Shown: positions 8,973 through 18,396 of the stretch, in pieces
Layout of the letters: each line of letters starts with the position of its first letter
Numbering within the stretch: the first letter of the stretch is position 1
Origin: Streptomyces alboniger
Lineage (GTDB): Bacteria; Actinomycetota; Actinomycetes; Streptomycetales; Streptomycetaceae
Reading direction: 5' to 3'
Assembly: GCF_008704395.1 (NCBI RefSeq)
Contig: NZ_CP023695.1
Location: forward strand, 7,898,787 to 7,962,786
DNA: 64,000 nucleotides
Notes under the pieces: model-generated
Told to the model about the DNA's origin: nothing
The model's input: the letters and a program-made list of their open reading frames with translations, nothing else
Database searches by the model: none
Position numbers and translations under genes: made by a program

Positions 8973-10028
8973 ATGATGAGTGCAGCCCTCCGCAGCAGGG
9001 CGTGGAAACTGCTGGAGACGGTCACGACACCACTGCTGCCGTCGGACTACCTCGACCTGGTCAGCCCGCTGCGTTCGGGCGCTGACCTGCGTGGACGCAT
9101 CGAGGCCGTGCACCCCGAGACGGGTGACGCCGCGACGATCGTGATCAGGCCGGGGCGGGGCTGGCGTGGCCACACAGCCGGTCAGTACGTGCGGATCGGC
9201 GTCGACGTCGACGGGGTGCGCCTGTGGCGTGCCTACTCCATCACCTCGCCGACAAACCGCCGGGATGGCCGCGTCACGATCACCGTGAAGGCGATCCCGG
9301 ACGGCAAGGTCAGTAACCACCTGGTGCGCAGGGCGAAACCGGGCACGCTGATCCAGCTCGATCAGCCGACCGGTGACTTCGTGCTGCCGCAGGCCAAGCC
9401 CGCCAAGGTGCTCTACCTGACGGCCGGCAGCGGCATCACGCCCGTGATGGGCATGCTGCGCGACATGGAGTTCGACGACGTCGTCATGGTCCACTGCGCC
9501 CCGCGGCCGCAGGACGTGATCTTCCGCAGCGAACTGCACGACCTGGTCGCGGACAAGAAGCTGCGGCTCACCGAGGTGCACACCGACACAGACGGCACGC
9601 TCGACATCGCCCGTCTCGACGCACTCGTACCCGACTGGGCCGAGCGTGAGACCTGGGCGTGTGGGCCCGCGGGCCTGCTCGACGCCGCCGAAAAGCACTG
9701 GGCCGACCACGGCGTCCCGGACCGCCTGCACACCGAACGCTTCCGCCCCAGCATCCTCCTCGCCGGGGACGGCGGCGAGGTCACGTTCAGCGCCACCGGC
9801 AAGACCGTCGACGCGGACGGCGCCACGCCGTTGCTGGACATCGGCGAGGAGGCCGGCGTGCTCATGCCCTCCGGGTGCCGCATGGGCATCTGCTTCGGCT
9901 GCGTCACGCCGCTCAAGGCGGGCGCCGTCCGCGACCTGCGCACCGGCGAGATCACCGAGGCCGAGCCGGGCGTCCTCATCCAGACCTGCGTGTCCGCCGC
10001 GGCGGGCCCCTGCGACATCGAACGGTAG
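8973..10028 (+). CDS. Ferredoxin reductase: FNR-type FAD/NAD(P) domains plus C-terminal 2Fe-2S ferredoxin domain
   Basis: The 351-residue protein has an FAD domain (RAYSITSPT), an NAD(P) domain (LYLTAGSGITPVMGMLRDM, later WACGPAGLLDAAE) and a C-terminal plant-type ferredoxin domain with SGCRMGICFGC plus a later TCVS cysteine. It should pass electrons from NADPH to the desaturase whose start lies seven bases downstream. M. tuberculosis Rv3230c with DesA3 (Rv3229c) is the established parallel. Two adjacent ATGs (8973, 8976) are possible starts; spacing from GGAG favours 8976. The frame stays open upstream to 8325, opposite the PucR gene, but that extension is antisense. Confidence 0.9.
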   Translation: MMSAALRSRAWKLLETVTTPLLPSDYLDLVSPLRSGADLRGRIEAVHPETGDAATIVIRPGRGWRGHTAGQYVRIGVDVDGVRLWRAYSITSPTNRRDGRVTITVKAIPDGKVSNHLVRRAKPGTLIQLDQPTGDFVLPQAKPAKVLYLTAGSGITPVMGMLRDMEFDDVVMVHCAPRPQDVIFRSELHDLVADKKLRLTEVHTDTDGTLDIARLDALVPDWAERETWACGPAGLLDAAEKHWADHGVPDRLHTERFRPSILLAGDGGEVTFSATGKTVDADGATPLLDIGEEAGVLMPSGCRMGICFGCVTPLKAGAVRDLRTGEITEAEPGVLIQTCVSAAAGPCDIER

Positions 10029-10035
10029 GAGCACC

Positions 10036-11152
10036 TTGACCGCCATCGACCCCACCGCCCACCTGACCGTGGAGCAGATCGAGGAGCTTGGCCGCGAGCT
10101 TGACGCGATCCGCGACGAGGTGATCGCCAGTCGCGGCGAGAAGGACGCCGCCTACATCCGCAAGGTCATCTCGGCACAGCGCAAGCTGGAGCTGGCCAGC
10201 AGGGGCGTGCTGCTGTTCTCGCTCTTCCCGCCGGCGTGGCTGATCGGCACCGCCGGTCTGTCCGTGGCGAAGATCATGGACAACATGGAGATCGGCCACA
10301 ACATCCTGCACGGCCAGTGGGACTGGATGCGAGATCCGAAGATCCACTCCACCACCTGGGAATGGGATCACGTCTCGCCGGCCGACCAGTGGAAGCACTC
10401 GCACAACGAGCTGCACCACACGTACACCAACGTGATCGGCAAGGACAACGACCTCGGCTACGGCATCATGCGCGTCGACGAGGACCAGAAGTGGCACCCG
10501 TTCCACCTCGGCCAGCCGCTGTGGAACTTCATCAACGCCTGCTTCTTCGAGTACGGCATCGCAGCGTACGACCTGGAGCTCGGCAACAACCTGCACAAGC
10601 ACCGCCGCAAGAACCCGGAGTTCCGCGCGCGCCAAGGCCGTAGGTCGCAAGATCCGCAAACAGGTGCTCAAGGACTACGTGATCCACCCGCTGCTTTCGG
10701 GCCCGTCATTTCTCACCACGCTCGGCGCCACGTTCACCGCGAACGTGGTCCGCAACATCTGGACCCACTCGGTGATCATGTGCGGGCACTTCCCCGAGGG
10801 CGTACAGGTCTTCGAGCGCCGGTCGATCGAGGGCGAGACGCGCGGCCAGTGGTACCTGCGCCAGATGATGGGCTCGGCGAACATCAGCGGCAGCAAGGCC
10901 ATGCACTTCATGACCGGCAACCTGTCGCACCAGATCGAGCACCACCTGTTCCCGGACCTGCCGAGCAACCGGTACGCCGAGGTCGCGGTGAAGGTCCGCG
11001 CGCTGTTCGAAAAGTATGAGCTGGAGTACGTCACCGGCCCGCTGCCCAAGCAGGTGTTCTCCGCGTGGCACAAGGTCTTCCGGCTCTCGCTGCCGAATAG
11101 GAAGCCCAAGGTCAAAACACCGGTCCGCGAGCGGGAGCTCGTCGCGGCCTGA
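10036..11152 (+). pseudogene. Membrane fatty-acid desaturase (DesA3-like) with one frameshift
   Basis: A TTG start follows TAGGAG. The protein has all three histidine boxes of acyl-lipid/acyl-CoA desaturases: GHNILHG, HSHNELHH (first frame) and HQIEHH (second frame), with hydrophobic stretches between. The frame breaks at about 10625-10634 in a run of alternating C and G: the first frame goes into RQGRRSQDP, while AKAVGRKIRKQVLKDYV continues in another frame to 11152. Restoring two bases (one GC unit) gives a normal protein of about 372 residues. This is slippage in a GC run: a real mutation, a phase-variation-like event or a sequencing error. Operon with the reductase. Confidence 0.85.
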
Positions 11153-11299
11153 TTCTGGCCGAGGCCGTACAACTGCCGGACGGCGGAAGATGCCCAGGCC
11201 AGTGCCGTGCAAAGTATTCGGCCGTAGGCGGGAGCGAGGTGGACGGCCACCAGGTGACCGATAAGCACCCAGCCCCACCGTCCAGACGCCGGGACAATG

Positions 11300-11661
11300 A
11301 TGCTCGACTGCTGTGACGGCCCGTCCGGACCGGCCGACCGACGACGGGCTTTCACCGCCGGAGAGCTCTGCGCTCTCTCTCCGGGTTCGACGGGCTTCAC
11401 GCGCTCCAGCGGCACGTCCCATTCGATGCCGCCGCCCTCCGGCACCATAAACGCCTGCCTACTCACGAGGTTGCCCGACTTGTTGAGCCGCTCCTCGAGG
11501 ACGCCCGTGAGGAGACCGGTGCGTTCCGAGATCGTCTTCTTCACGAGGGTTCCGCGGGGGTAGGGCAGTTCGCCGTGCTGAGTGTCGTTGTCGGTTCGTG
11601 TCCGTTCACGCGCGGCAGGATGTTGAGTACGTGAAGATGGCCGAGGACAGCGCCGCGGCAT
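11300..11661 (-). CDS. Small hypothetical protein, possible remnant
   Basis: The minus strand reads ELPYPRGTLVKKTISERTG, then LLTGVLEERLNK and GGGIEWDVPLERVKPVEPGE, resembling small actinobacterial proteins with one RGT-V and one GG-EW motif. No well-placed start exists near the conserved part, and the frame has no stop until it runs under the desaturase gene. I give only the plausible portion; it may be truncated at both ends. Confidence 0.35.
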
Positions 11662-11726
11662 AGTAGACAGCCTGCGCCCTGCGGTGCTGAGGACGGCACG
11701 AGGGTATGCCTCGATGGGGTGATTTG

Positions 11727-12176
11727 ATGGCCGACGACAGCGATGTGCTTCTGGAGCTTTGGCGCGATCAGCGCCAGGCGGCTGTCCAGTCTGAGAACCA
11801 GCGAGCGACGCTCTCCAACATCGTCATCCTGGTTGTCGCTGCGGGTCTGGGGCTGATCTCGCAGAGAGGTGTCCAGCCGTCGACATTGGTGATCTCAATG
11901 CCGATGTCCTTTTTAGGCCTGTACGGCGCACTGGCATGTCTCAAGTTCAGGGAGCGCTTCGAGTATCACAACAGCGTGGCTCGTCAGTTGAGAGACCAGC
12001 TGACTGACTTGCATCCAAGGTTGAACGTCCAAGCGGCCTGGTCTGCCGCATTCGAAAGGCACCTGCCCAGGTATCCCAGGCTATTCAGGGTTCGCCTCTA
12101 TGTACTGTGGGCGCTGCTGCACGCTGGGGTTGCACTAGCGGGATGCATTCTCTCTGGCTATGCATTGGTGACGTAA
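11727..12176 (+). CDS. Hypothetical membrane protein with coiled-coil-like N-terminus
   Basis: A start at ATG 11727, eight bases after GGGG, gives about 149 residues (a longer start exists at 11706). A polar N-terminus (LLELWRDQRQAAVQSENQRA) is followed by two membrane segments (about 28-65), a charged middle and a third membrane segment at the C-terminus. The shape recalls small three-helix membrane proteins. Base composition is lower in GC than its neighbours, which hints at separate acquisition. Function unknown. Confidence 0.65.
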   Translation: MADDSDVLLELWRDQRQAAVQSENQRATLSNIVILVVAAGLGLISQRGVQPSTLVISMPMSFLGLYGALACLKFRERFEYHNSVARQLRDQLTDLHPRLNVQAAWSAAFERHLPRYPRLFRVRLYVLWALLHAGVALAGCILSGYALVT

Positions 12177-12258
12177 GCTTGCATTTTACCTCTGCCTTGA
12201 TAAGTTTTTGGCTGGTCGGGGCCGACAAGAGAGCTCCCCTGGAGCTGAGTGTCGGCTC

Positions 12259-12783
12259 TCAATCTTCATGCAACACACCGAGGTCGTGGCGCATAGCGGT
12301 TCTCATAGTTCGGAGCATCTCCCAGACCTCGTACTGGGCCTGGGCCGCGGTCTCCATCGTTTCGCCTGGTTCGGGGGCACCGCGTTCGAGGCGCTTGACC
12401 TGGCCGTAGACCTTGTTCAGGGCTTGGTTGACGACACTCGCTCGCATGAGTACTTCTTCGGGCGCGATCATCTGCGCTTCGGAGTATCGATCGCGGTGCG
12501 CGTTCTTCGCCTCCTCGAGTGCGTCGCCGTCAGCCTCCTCCACACCGCGTTCCCTCATGACGTGGAGGTGCCGGTTGAGTGCGGTGGTGAACTGCCGCGC
12601 ATCTCGGTTGAGTTCCACATAGCAGGTGCGTCGCAGCGAACGGTTCTCACGGATCTCCTCATGGTCTCGAACGAGCTCTAACTCCCGGCGCTTCGCTCGT
12701 TCGGAGCCGCGCTGGGTAAGTAGCGCTCCTCCCAGGGTTCCTGCGACGCCTGTCACTGCGATGATCACTGAGCTGATATCCAC
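12259..12783 (-). CDS. Hypothetical protein with N-terminal membrane anchor and long helix
   Basis: 174 residues: a single N-terminal hydrophobic helix (SSVIIAVTGVAGTLGGALL) followed by a basic and then strongly charged helical region (KRRELELVRDHEEIRENRSL). Such anchor-plus-helix proteins are common in Streptomyces accessory regions. Convergent with the gene ending at 12176. Function not known. Confidence 0.65.
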   Translation of the reverse strand: MDISSVIIAVTGVAGTLGGALLTQRGSERAKRRELELVRDHEEIRENRSLRRTCYVELNRDARQFTTALNRHLHVMRERGVEEADGDALEEAKNAHRDRYSEAQMIAPEEVLMRASVVNQALNKVYGQVKRLERGAPEPGETMETAAQAQYEVWEMLRTMRTAMRHDLGVLHED

Positions 12784-13046
12784 CGACGTACCCCGTGCAA
12801 GTCATCGGCCCCGTGCTCGCTGCACATGGCCCGGGCCGTCAAGTTTGCCGCTCCCCGGTGCGCCCGGGTCAGGTGCCCTTCTTGTGGTGGGCGGCGCGGC
12901 TGTACGCCTCGCCGGTGGCGAGGACTCTGCCCACGTCATGGCGGGTGGCCGGGTGGCGCTTCTTCTAATTCGATGGGTAGTCACCGTCGGTCGTGGGCGG
13001 CGAAGGGCGCCGTACGTCAGCACCCTGCTGGGATAAACGGACGGGT

Positions 13047-13190
13047 CTAACCCCTCACGTCGACCCAGACCAGTGTTCCTGGAAAGTCGGTGTCCATGTC
13101 GATGGCCCGCCACTCGTCACCGTCACCCATGACTGCGATCCACGAGTTCGTCCGGAGTCCGCAGGGTCGGCGCACCGTTGACCAGGTCCG
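13047..13190 (-). pseudogene. C-terminal gene fragment in the 12784-13492 gap
   Basis: A minus-strand frame reads GLRTNSWIAVMGDGDEWRAI and then DMDTDFPGTLVWVDVRG before a TAG, a sensible protein end with no start or upstream domain. The rest of this 700-base gap shows no gene I can support. The AT-rich bases just before 13490 probably carry the promoter of the downstream gene. Confidence 0.35.
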
Positions 13191-13492
13191 TCGCGCCTCC
13201 GCCGACCCGCGGCGACGGGCCCAGGCCCAGCGCTTCCTCGGCAGGCTACGCCGCCGTTGACGTCAGGAACGTACGGTGATGCCGAGCGGGCGCCTGGGGC
13301 CGGCGAGGGCGACGTCCTGAGGAGCGCCCGGCCAGGTTGTACTGACTGGCGTGCCGGAAGCGAAACGGCACCCTGACCTCTCCGGGGCCTGCGTGAGGCA
13401 ACCCGGGGTACTGGAGACCAGCCCGACGGTCCTATATTCATACAAACAATTCACGCGCGGCCCTGCTGCGATGAACACGGGGTAGGACCGCA

Positions 13493-14827
13493 GTGAGCGA
13501 ACCCGACGGCACTGAACCCGCCCGGACCGAGTCCCGCGCCGCCCGCAAGGCGCGCGAGAAGGCGCGAAGGCGCAAGAGGGTGGCCGTGGTCGCGGCCGTG
13601 CTCGGCCTGGGCGGGGTGGCCACCACGTGCGTGCTCGCCCTCGGGAACCCCTCCGGAAGCCGGAGCGAGGGCCGGCACACCGCGTCCACATCTCCGGGCA
13701 ACGCGGCGCAGAAGGCGCGTGCCGCGAAGCGCGCGAAGAAGAGCGAGGAGAAGTGGGACGGCACGGTCCGGGTGCTGGGCGACGGCTCCACCTCGTACAC
13801 CGGACCGCAGCGCGGACAGCTCAAGCCCAAGAAGCTGAAGCCCGGCGAGAAGCCGCCGCAGTTCGTGGTCTTCTCCTGGGACGGCGCGCTGGAGGGCGAC
13901 GACCGCCGCTTCTCCCACTTCCGCCAGGTGGCGCGGGAGAGCAACGCCCATATGACCTTCTTCCTCACCGGCATCTACCTCCTGCCGGAGAGCAAGAAGT
14001 CGCTCTACCGCCCGCCGCAGCACAACCCGGGCTCGGCCGCCATCTCGTACCCGACCGTCCCGCACATACAGACCACGCTGGAGCAACTGCGCGGCGCCTG
14101 GAAGGACGGCAACGAGATCGGTTCGCACTTCAACGGGCACTTCTGCGGCCCCAAGGGCGGCGGTGACTGGAGCCCCGAGGAGTGGAAGAGCGAGATCGAG
14201 CAGACGTACGCGTTCATGAAGAAGTGGAAGACCAACACCGGCTTCACCCAGGAGGCGCCCCTGCCCTTCGACCCGGACCGGGAAGTGGTCGGTGGCCGCG
14301 CGCCCTGCCTGGAGGGGCAGAAGAACCTCCTGGCCGCGATCAAGCCGTTCGGCTGGCGCTACGACGCGAGTTCCTCGGGGGACTTCCAGATATGGCCGTC
14401 CAAGGTCGACGACATATGGAACTTCCCCCTGCAACTCCTGCCCATGGACGGCAAAGAGGTGCAAGTCCTCTCCATGGACTTCAACTTCCTCTACCACCAG
14501 TCCGGCGACAGCACCCAGGGTGACCCGGCGAAGTTCCCGGCATGGGAGGCGCAGGTCCGCAACTCGTACATGAACGGCTTCAACCGCGTCTACAACGGCA
14601 GCCGGGCGCCGATGTTCGTCGGCAACCACTTCGAGGACTGGAACGGCGGGATCTACATGAACGCCGTCGAGGACGTGATGCGGGAGGTGTGCCCGCGCAA
14701 GGGCGTCCGCTGCGTGTCGTTCCGGGAGTTGGCGGACTGGCTCGACGCCCAGGACCCGAAGGTCCTTGCCAGGCTGCGCCTGCTCGACCCCGCGCAGGCG
14801 CCGGACTGGAAGTCGCTCGTCAAGTAA
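13493..14827 (+). CDS. Membrane-anchored polysaccharide deacetylase-like protein
   Basis: A GTG start gives 444 residues. The N-terminus is very basic and Ala-rich, followed by one membrane segment (VAVVAAVLGLGGVATTCVLA), so the body faces outside. The catalytic-like domain begins PQFVVFSWDGALEGDDRRF, close to the NodB/CE4 opening with FSWDG in place of FTFDD. HMTFFLTGIYLL and GNEIGSHFNGHFC follow, where the H-x-x-x-H zinc pair is expected. The C-terminal half has APMFVGNHFEDWNGG. The family is widespread in Streptomyces and usually uncharacterised. A role in trimming cell-wall or spore-envelope sugars is an inference. Confidence 0.75.
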   Translation: MSEPDGTEPARTESRAARKAREKARRRKRVAVVAAVLGLGGVATTCVLALGNPSGSRSEGRHTASTSPGNAAQKARAAKRAKKSEEKWDGTVRVLGDGSTSYTGPQRGQLKPKKLKPGEKPPQFVVFSWDGALEGDDRRFSHFRQVARESNAHMTFFLTGIYLLPESKKSLYRPPQHNPGSAAISYPTVPHIQTTLEQLRGAWKDGNEIGSHFNGHFCGPKGGGDWSPEEWKSEIEQTYAFMKKWKTNTGFTQEAPLPFDPDREVVGGRAPCLEGQKNLLAAIKPFGWRYDASSSGDFQIWPSKVDDIWNFPLQLLPMDGKEVQVLSMDFNFLYHQSGDSTQGDPAKFPAWEAQVRNSYMNGFNRVYNGSRAPMFVGNHFEDWNGGIYMNAVEDVMREVCPRKGVRCVSFRELADWLDAQDPKVLARLRLLDPAQAPDWKSLVK

Positions 14828-14841
14828 CGCGGGCGAGCTGT

Positions 14842-14872
14842 GCGGGCGGGGGCGCCCGGCGCCCCCGCCCGC
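14842..14872. terminator. Bidirectional terminator hairpin
   Basis: A perfect 15-bp G/C stem (14842-14856 with 14858-14872) lies between the convergent stops at 14827 and 14880. It lacks a T run, as is usual for Streptomyces terminators. Confidence 0.75.
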
Positions 14873-14879
14873 CCCACGC

Positions 14880-17030
14880 CTACTTGACCGCCTTGATGTA
14901 GTCGGCCCACAGCCCCACCGCCCGCTCGCTGCCGAGCGTTCCGGGGGCACCACCGCCCAGCCCCTCCAGCGGCAGCGGCACCAGGTCCTTGAGCGACATG
15001 CGGTAGACCACCACGGCCGTGGTCTCGTCCTCGGTGCCTCCCACGAACCAGCCCGCCGTGTTCGCGGTGGTCGTCCCCGTCTTGCCCACGGCACCGGCGT
15101 GCGCCCCGCCCGCCGCCTTGGCCGACCCCTCGGTCATGGTGGTCCGCAGGGCGTCCGTGACCGCTCGGGCGGTCTTCTCCGACACCGCCCGGGAGGGTTT
15201 CGGCCCGACGAGCGGCACCGCGTCCCCGGCCCGCGTGATCGAGCGCACCGAGTAGGGGTCGGTGTGCATGCCGCCGGCGGCGAAGGTCTGGTACGCGCCG
15301 GCCATCCGGATGGCGCTCGGCGTCGAGTTCTCCCCGAGCGCGAACGTGGGGACCCGCTCCCCGAGGCTCGATTCGAGCAGCCCCGCCCGCAGGGCGTACT
15401 TCTCCACCCGGTCGAGGCCGACATCGAGACCGAGCTGGAGCATGGGTGTGTTGACGGAGTCGGCGACGGCCTGCCGCAAGGTCACCTTGCCCCAGTCCCG
15501 GCCGCCTTCGTTGCGTCCCTTCACCACCTTGCCGCTGCGGTCCCAGTACGGCCCCTCCGGTGTCCGTACGGCGATCCGGTCGTCGCCGTCGTAGACGCTG
15601 GTGGGGGAGACGGGTGTGCGGCCTCCCTCACGCGTGCGCTGCACACCGTCCTCGAGCGCGGCGGCGTAGACGAAGGGGGTGAACACCGAACCCGCCGGAA
15701 TGGTCGTCGCGTTCGACTGGTTGAACCCCTGCTTCAAGAAGTCGTGGCCGCCGTACACGGCGAGCAGCCGGCCGTCCGGGCCGACGCTCGCCGCGCCGAT
15801 CCTGGCGTGCTTGTCCGTGTCGGGCCGCCGCTCGGCGTCAAAGTCCTTGTCGACCTTCCGGACGGCTGCGGTCAAAGCCTTCGTGCGCTTGCGGTCGAAG
15901 GTCGTGCGGATCTGGTAGCCGCCGAGGTCGTAGTCGGCGGTCTTGATGTGCCCGGCCTCGATCGCGTGCCGTTTGGCCAGCTCCACCAGGTAGCCGGTCT
16001 GCGCGCCGGGGGTGGTGCCGCCGGACCCCGGCTTCGTGGGCTCCGGGAACTTCTTGTACGTGGCACGCTCGGCCCGCGTGAGATGGCCGGTCTCGACCAT
16101 GCGGTCCAGGATCCAGTTCCACCGCTCGACGGCCCGCGCGCGGTTCTCCTTGCCGAGGGCCGGGTCGTACAGTCCGGCGCCCTTGAGGAGAGAGGCCAGG
16201 AAGGCGCCCTCGCTGGGGTTGAGACGCGAGACGTCCTTGCCGTAGTACGCGTGCGAGGCGCGCTGGATGCCGTAGGTCCCGCGGCCGAACCAGCTCGTGT
16301 TCAGGTAATCCTGGAAGATCCTGTCCTTGCTCGTGTGGTTGTCCAGCTTCACGGCGAGCAGGGCCTCGGTGAACTTCCGGGAGAACGTGCGGTCCTGGCT
16401 GAGGTAGACGTTCTTCACGTACTGCTGGGTGATGGTCGATCCGCCCTGGGTCTCCCCGCCGGTGACCGCGGCGGTCGCGGCACGCAGGAAACCGGTCGGC
16501 GAGACCCCGGAATCCGAGTAGAAGCTCGCGTTCTCGGCCGCGAGGACCGCCCCTCGGACCTTCGGCGGCACCTTGTCCAGCGGTATCTCCTGCCGGATGA
16601 CCCAGCCGGTGCGGGCCATGACGGTGCCGTCGGACCAGTAGTAGACGTTGTCCTGTTGTGTGGCGAACGAGTTGAGGTCGTCCGGTATGTCCGTGGCGGC
16701 GTACGCGATCGCGACGGAGCCGGTCAAGCCGAGGAGCACGTACAGGAAGGCGCCCAGCCACTGACGCCATGAGGGTATCCACCGCCGCCATCCGCTACGG
16801 CCCGGCCGTGGGTACGCGGGACGCAGCCGCCGCAGTTGCCTGCGCGCCCCGGCGACGACACCGGGTATGCCGCTGTCCGGCCGTCCCCCGCGCGACTGTC
16901 CGGGCTTCCTGCGCCGACCGGTCGCCGCGCGGCGGCGCCCCGGTGCCGCCCGCCGTCCGCCGCTTCCCCCACCTGCGGTTGTCCTGCGCCCACCCACCCC
17001 GCATGCCTCCTCTGCTGCGCTATGCCGCAC
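14880..17030 (-). CDS. Class A penicillin-binding protein with Lys-to-Thr change in the transpeptidase SxxK motif
   Basis: 716 residues: a basic, Gly/Arg-rich cytosolic tail, one membrane helix (about 91-111), a GT51 glycosyltransferase domain (AAENASFYSDSG, GGSTITQQYVKN, then the LNTSWFGRGTYGIQRASHAY block) and a transpeptidase domain with SVN in ADSVNTPM and KTG in VGKTGTT. The expected S-x-x-K reads S448-V-F-T451: the general-base lysine is replaced by Thr (codon ACC), although PAGS before and PFVYAAALE after are intact. Glycan polymerisation should be retained; cross-linking is doubtful. The start codon within the tail is uncertain. Confidence 0.88.
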   Translation of the reverse strand: MRHSAAEEACGVGGRRTTAGGGSGGRRAAPGRRRAATGRRRKPGQSRGGRPDSGIPGVVAGARRQLRRLRPAYPRPGRSGWRRWIPSWRQWLGAFLYVLLGLTGSVAIAYAATDIPDDLNSFATQQDNVYYWSDGTVMARTGWVIRQEIPLDKVPPKVRGAVLAAENASFYSDSGVSPTGFLRAATAAVTGGETQGGSTITQQYVKNVYLSQDRTFSRKFTEALLAVKLDNHTSKDRIFQDYLNTSWFGRGTYGIQRASHAYYGKDVSRLNPSEGAFLASLLKGAGLYDPALGKENRARAVERWNWILDRMVETGHLTRAERATYKKFPEPTKPGSGGTTPGAQTGYLVELAKRHAIEAGHIKTADYDLGGYQIRTTFDRKRTKALTAAVRKVDKDFDAERRPDTDKHARIGAASVGPDGRLLAVYGGHDFLKQGFNQSNATTIPAGSVFTPFVYAAALEDGVQRTREGGRTPVSPTSVYDGDDRIAVRTPEGPYWDRSGKVVKGRNEGGRDWGKVTLRQAVADSVNTPMLQLGLDVGLDRVEKYALRAGLLESSLGERVPTFALGENSTPSAIRMAGAYQTFAAGGMHTDPYSVRSITRAGDAVPLVGPKPSRAVSEKTARAVTDALRTTMTEGSAKAAGGAHAGAVGKTGTTTANTAGWFVGGTEDETTAVVVYRMSLKDLVPLPLEGLGGGAPGTLGSERAVGLWADYIKAVK

Positions 17031-17186
17031 ACCCTAGAGGTAGGTGGGGCGCGGCCGCCGGGGCTCCGGCGCCCCGGCCCGGCGGCCTCCGGGTCCCGCG
17101 GGAAACGAACGGCACGGTGATGGCACGGAGTTGTGCGAAGATTCCGTGCCCCATTCGGGGTGATCACGTGCACGAGAGGAAACACA

Positions 17187-18335
17187 GTGATACCCAAGAG
17201 ATACAGACCCGCCGCCGTCGCGAGCCTGACCGCGGCCGTGGCCTCCGGCTCCCTGCTCGCGCCCCCCGCGCACGCGGACGCCGTCGACAGCGGTCCCCGC
17301 AAGGCCGACCGCGAGACGGTCGCCGCCTTCGCCCGCATCGCCGATGACGTTCTTTCCCGGCGCACCCAGGCCCTGGTGGAGGATCACGCGGGACGCGGCG
17401 ACGCCGGTACCGGCGCTTCCACGACGCGCATGTCCGGCCGGCTGAAGAAGGACGAGAACGCCGCGCTGCGGTTGTTGAGCGCCCGCAAGGCACGCCTGGC
17501 GAAGCTCGGCGAGGCCTACACGAAGGCGGACACCCGCGTCGTCGTGGAGCGGGCCACGATCACCGGCCACACGGCGACCGTCCAGGTCACCTCCTCGTCG
17601 ACGCTCACGTACAAGAAGGTGCGCGGGGACGAACCGGCCACCACCGCTTTCTCGACGCGGCAGGAGCTGAAGCTCACCGGCACGAAGGACGGCGGCTGGA
17701 AGCTGACCACGATCACCTCGCGGGACGACGGTCCCGCTGCGGTCGACGAGCCGTCTGCGGCCGGGGTGAGCACCGTCAAGGACGACGGCAACCAGTACCC
17801 CGACGGCACACCGGCGTCCACCGAGTACCCCACCACGCCGATGCCCTCGGGCAAGACGGGCGGAGCCTACGACTACTCCGCCATGGCGCGGTACGCGGAG
17901 AGGTACTGGAGCAACTACAACCCGGCGTACCGGAAGTTCAACGGAGCCGGCGGCGACTGCACCAACTTCGTCAGCCAGGCACTGAAGGCGGGCGGCTGGA
18001 AGCCCGTCCCGGGCTCCGCTTACGACTACCGGAACTGGTGGTACGAGCGCGCGAGCCAGAGCACCTCCTGGGTCGGCGTGAACGAATGGGCGTGGTTCAC
18101 GCTGTCCAACCGGCGGGCCCCCAACCTGTCGAGCGTGTACAAGCTGGACGTCGGCGACGTCCTACAGGTGGACTTCGACAAGAACGGCTCCAAGGACCAC
18201 ACCATGCTGGTGACTTACCGCAACAGGCGGGGCATGCCGTACCTCACCTACCACTCCACCGACACGGTCCGAAGGTCGCTGGCGAGCATCCTCGCGTCCT
18301 CGCCCAACGCGCGTTACTTCGCGTACCGCACCTGA
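17187..18335 (+). CDS. Secreted amidase-domain protein
   Basis: I choose GTG 17187, six bases after GAGAGGA, which exposes a signal peptide ending PPAHADA. The 382-residue protein has a helical N-terminal region, a middle beta-rich region (TVQVTSSSTLTYKKV) and a C-terminal amidase domain of the PF12671 type: C258 in GGDCTNFVSQALKAGGW, H338 in KDHTMLV, and the closing YHSTDT motif. This NlpC/P60-like Cys-His arrangement suggests hydrolysis of peptide or cell-wall amide bonds outside the cell. A longer start at 17133 is possible but would spoil the signal peptide. Confidence 0.82.
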   Translation: MIPKRYRPAAVASLTAAVASGSLLAPPAHADAVDSGPRKADRETVAAFARIADDVLSRRTQALVEDHAGRGDAGTGASTTRMSGRLKKDENAALRLLSARKARLAKLGEAYTKADTRVVVERATITGHTATVQVTSSSTLTYKKVRGDEPATTAFSTRQELKLTGTKDGGWKLTTITSRDDGPAAVDEPSAAGVSTVKDDGNQYPDGTPASTEYPTTPMPSGKTGGAYDYSAMARYAERYWSNYNPAYRKFNGAGGDCTNFVSQALKAGGWKPVPGSAYDYRNWWYERASQSTSWVGVNEWAWFTLSNRRAPNLSSVYKLDVGDVLQVDFDKNGSKDHTMLVTYRNRRGMPYLTYHSTDTVRRSLASILASSPNARYFAYRT

Positions 18336-18396
18336 CGGAACCGGTATCCCGCAAAGGCACCGACGGCCGGAACTTGACCGGACTCGTGCGCGGCCG

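Noticed and set aside
14766..16772. 668-codon open frame on the plus strand opposite the PBP gene
   Set aside because: The minus strand encodes a clear class A PBP; this frame has no domains or plausible start.
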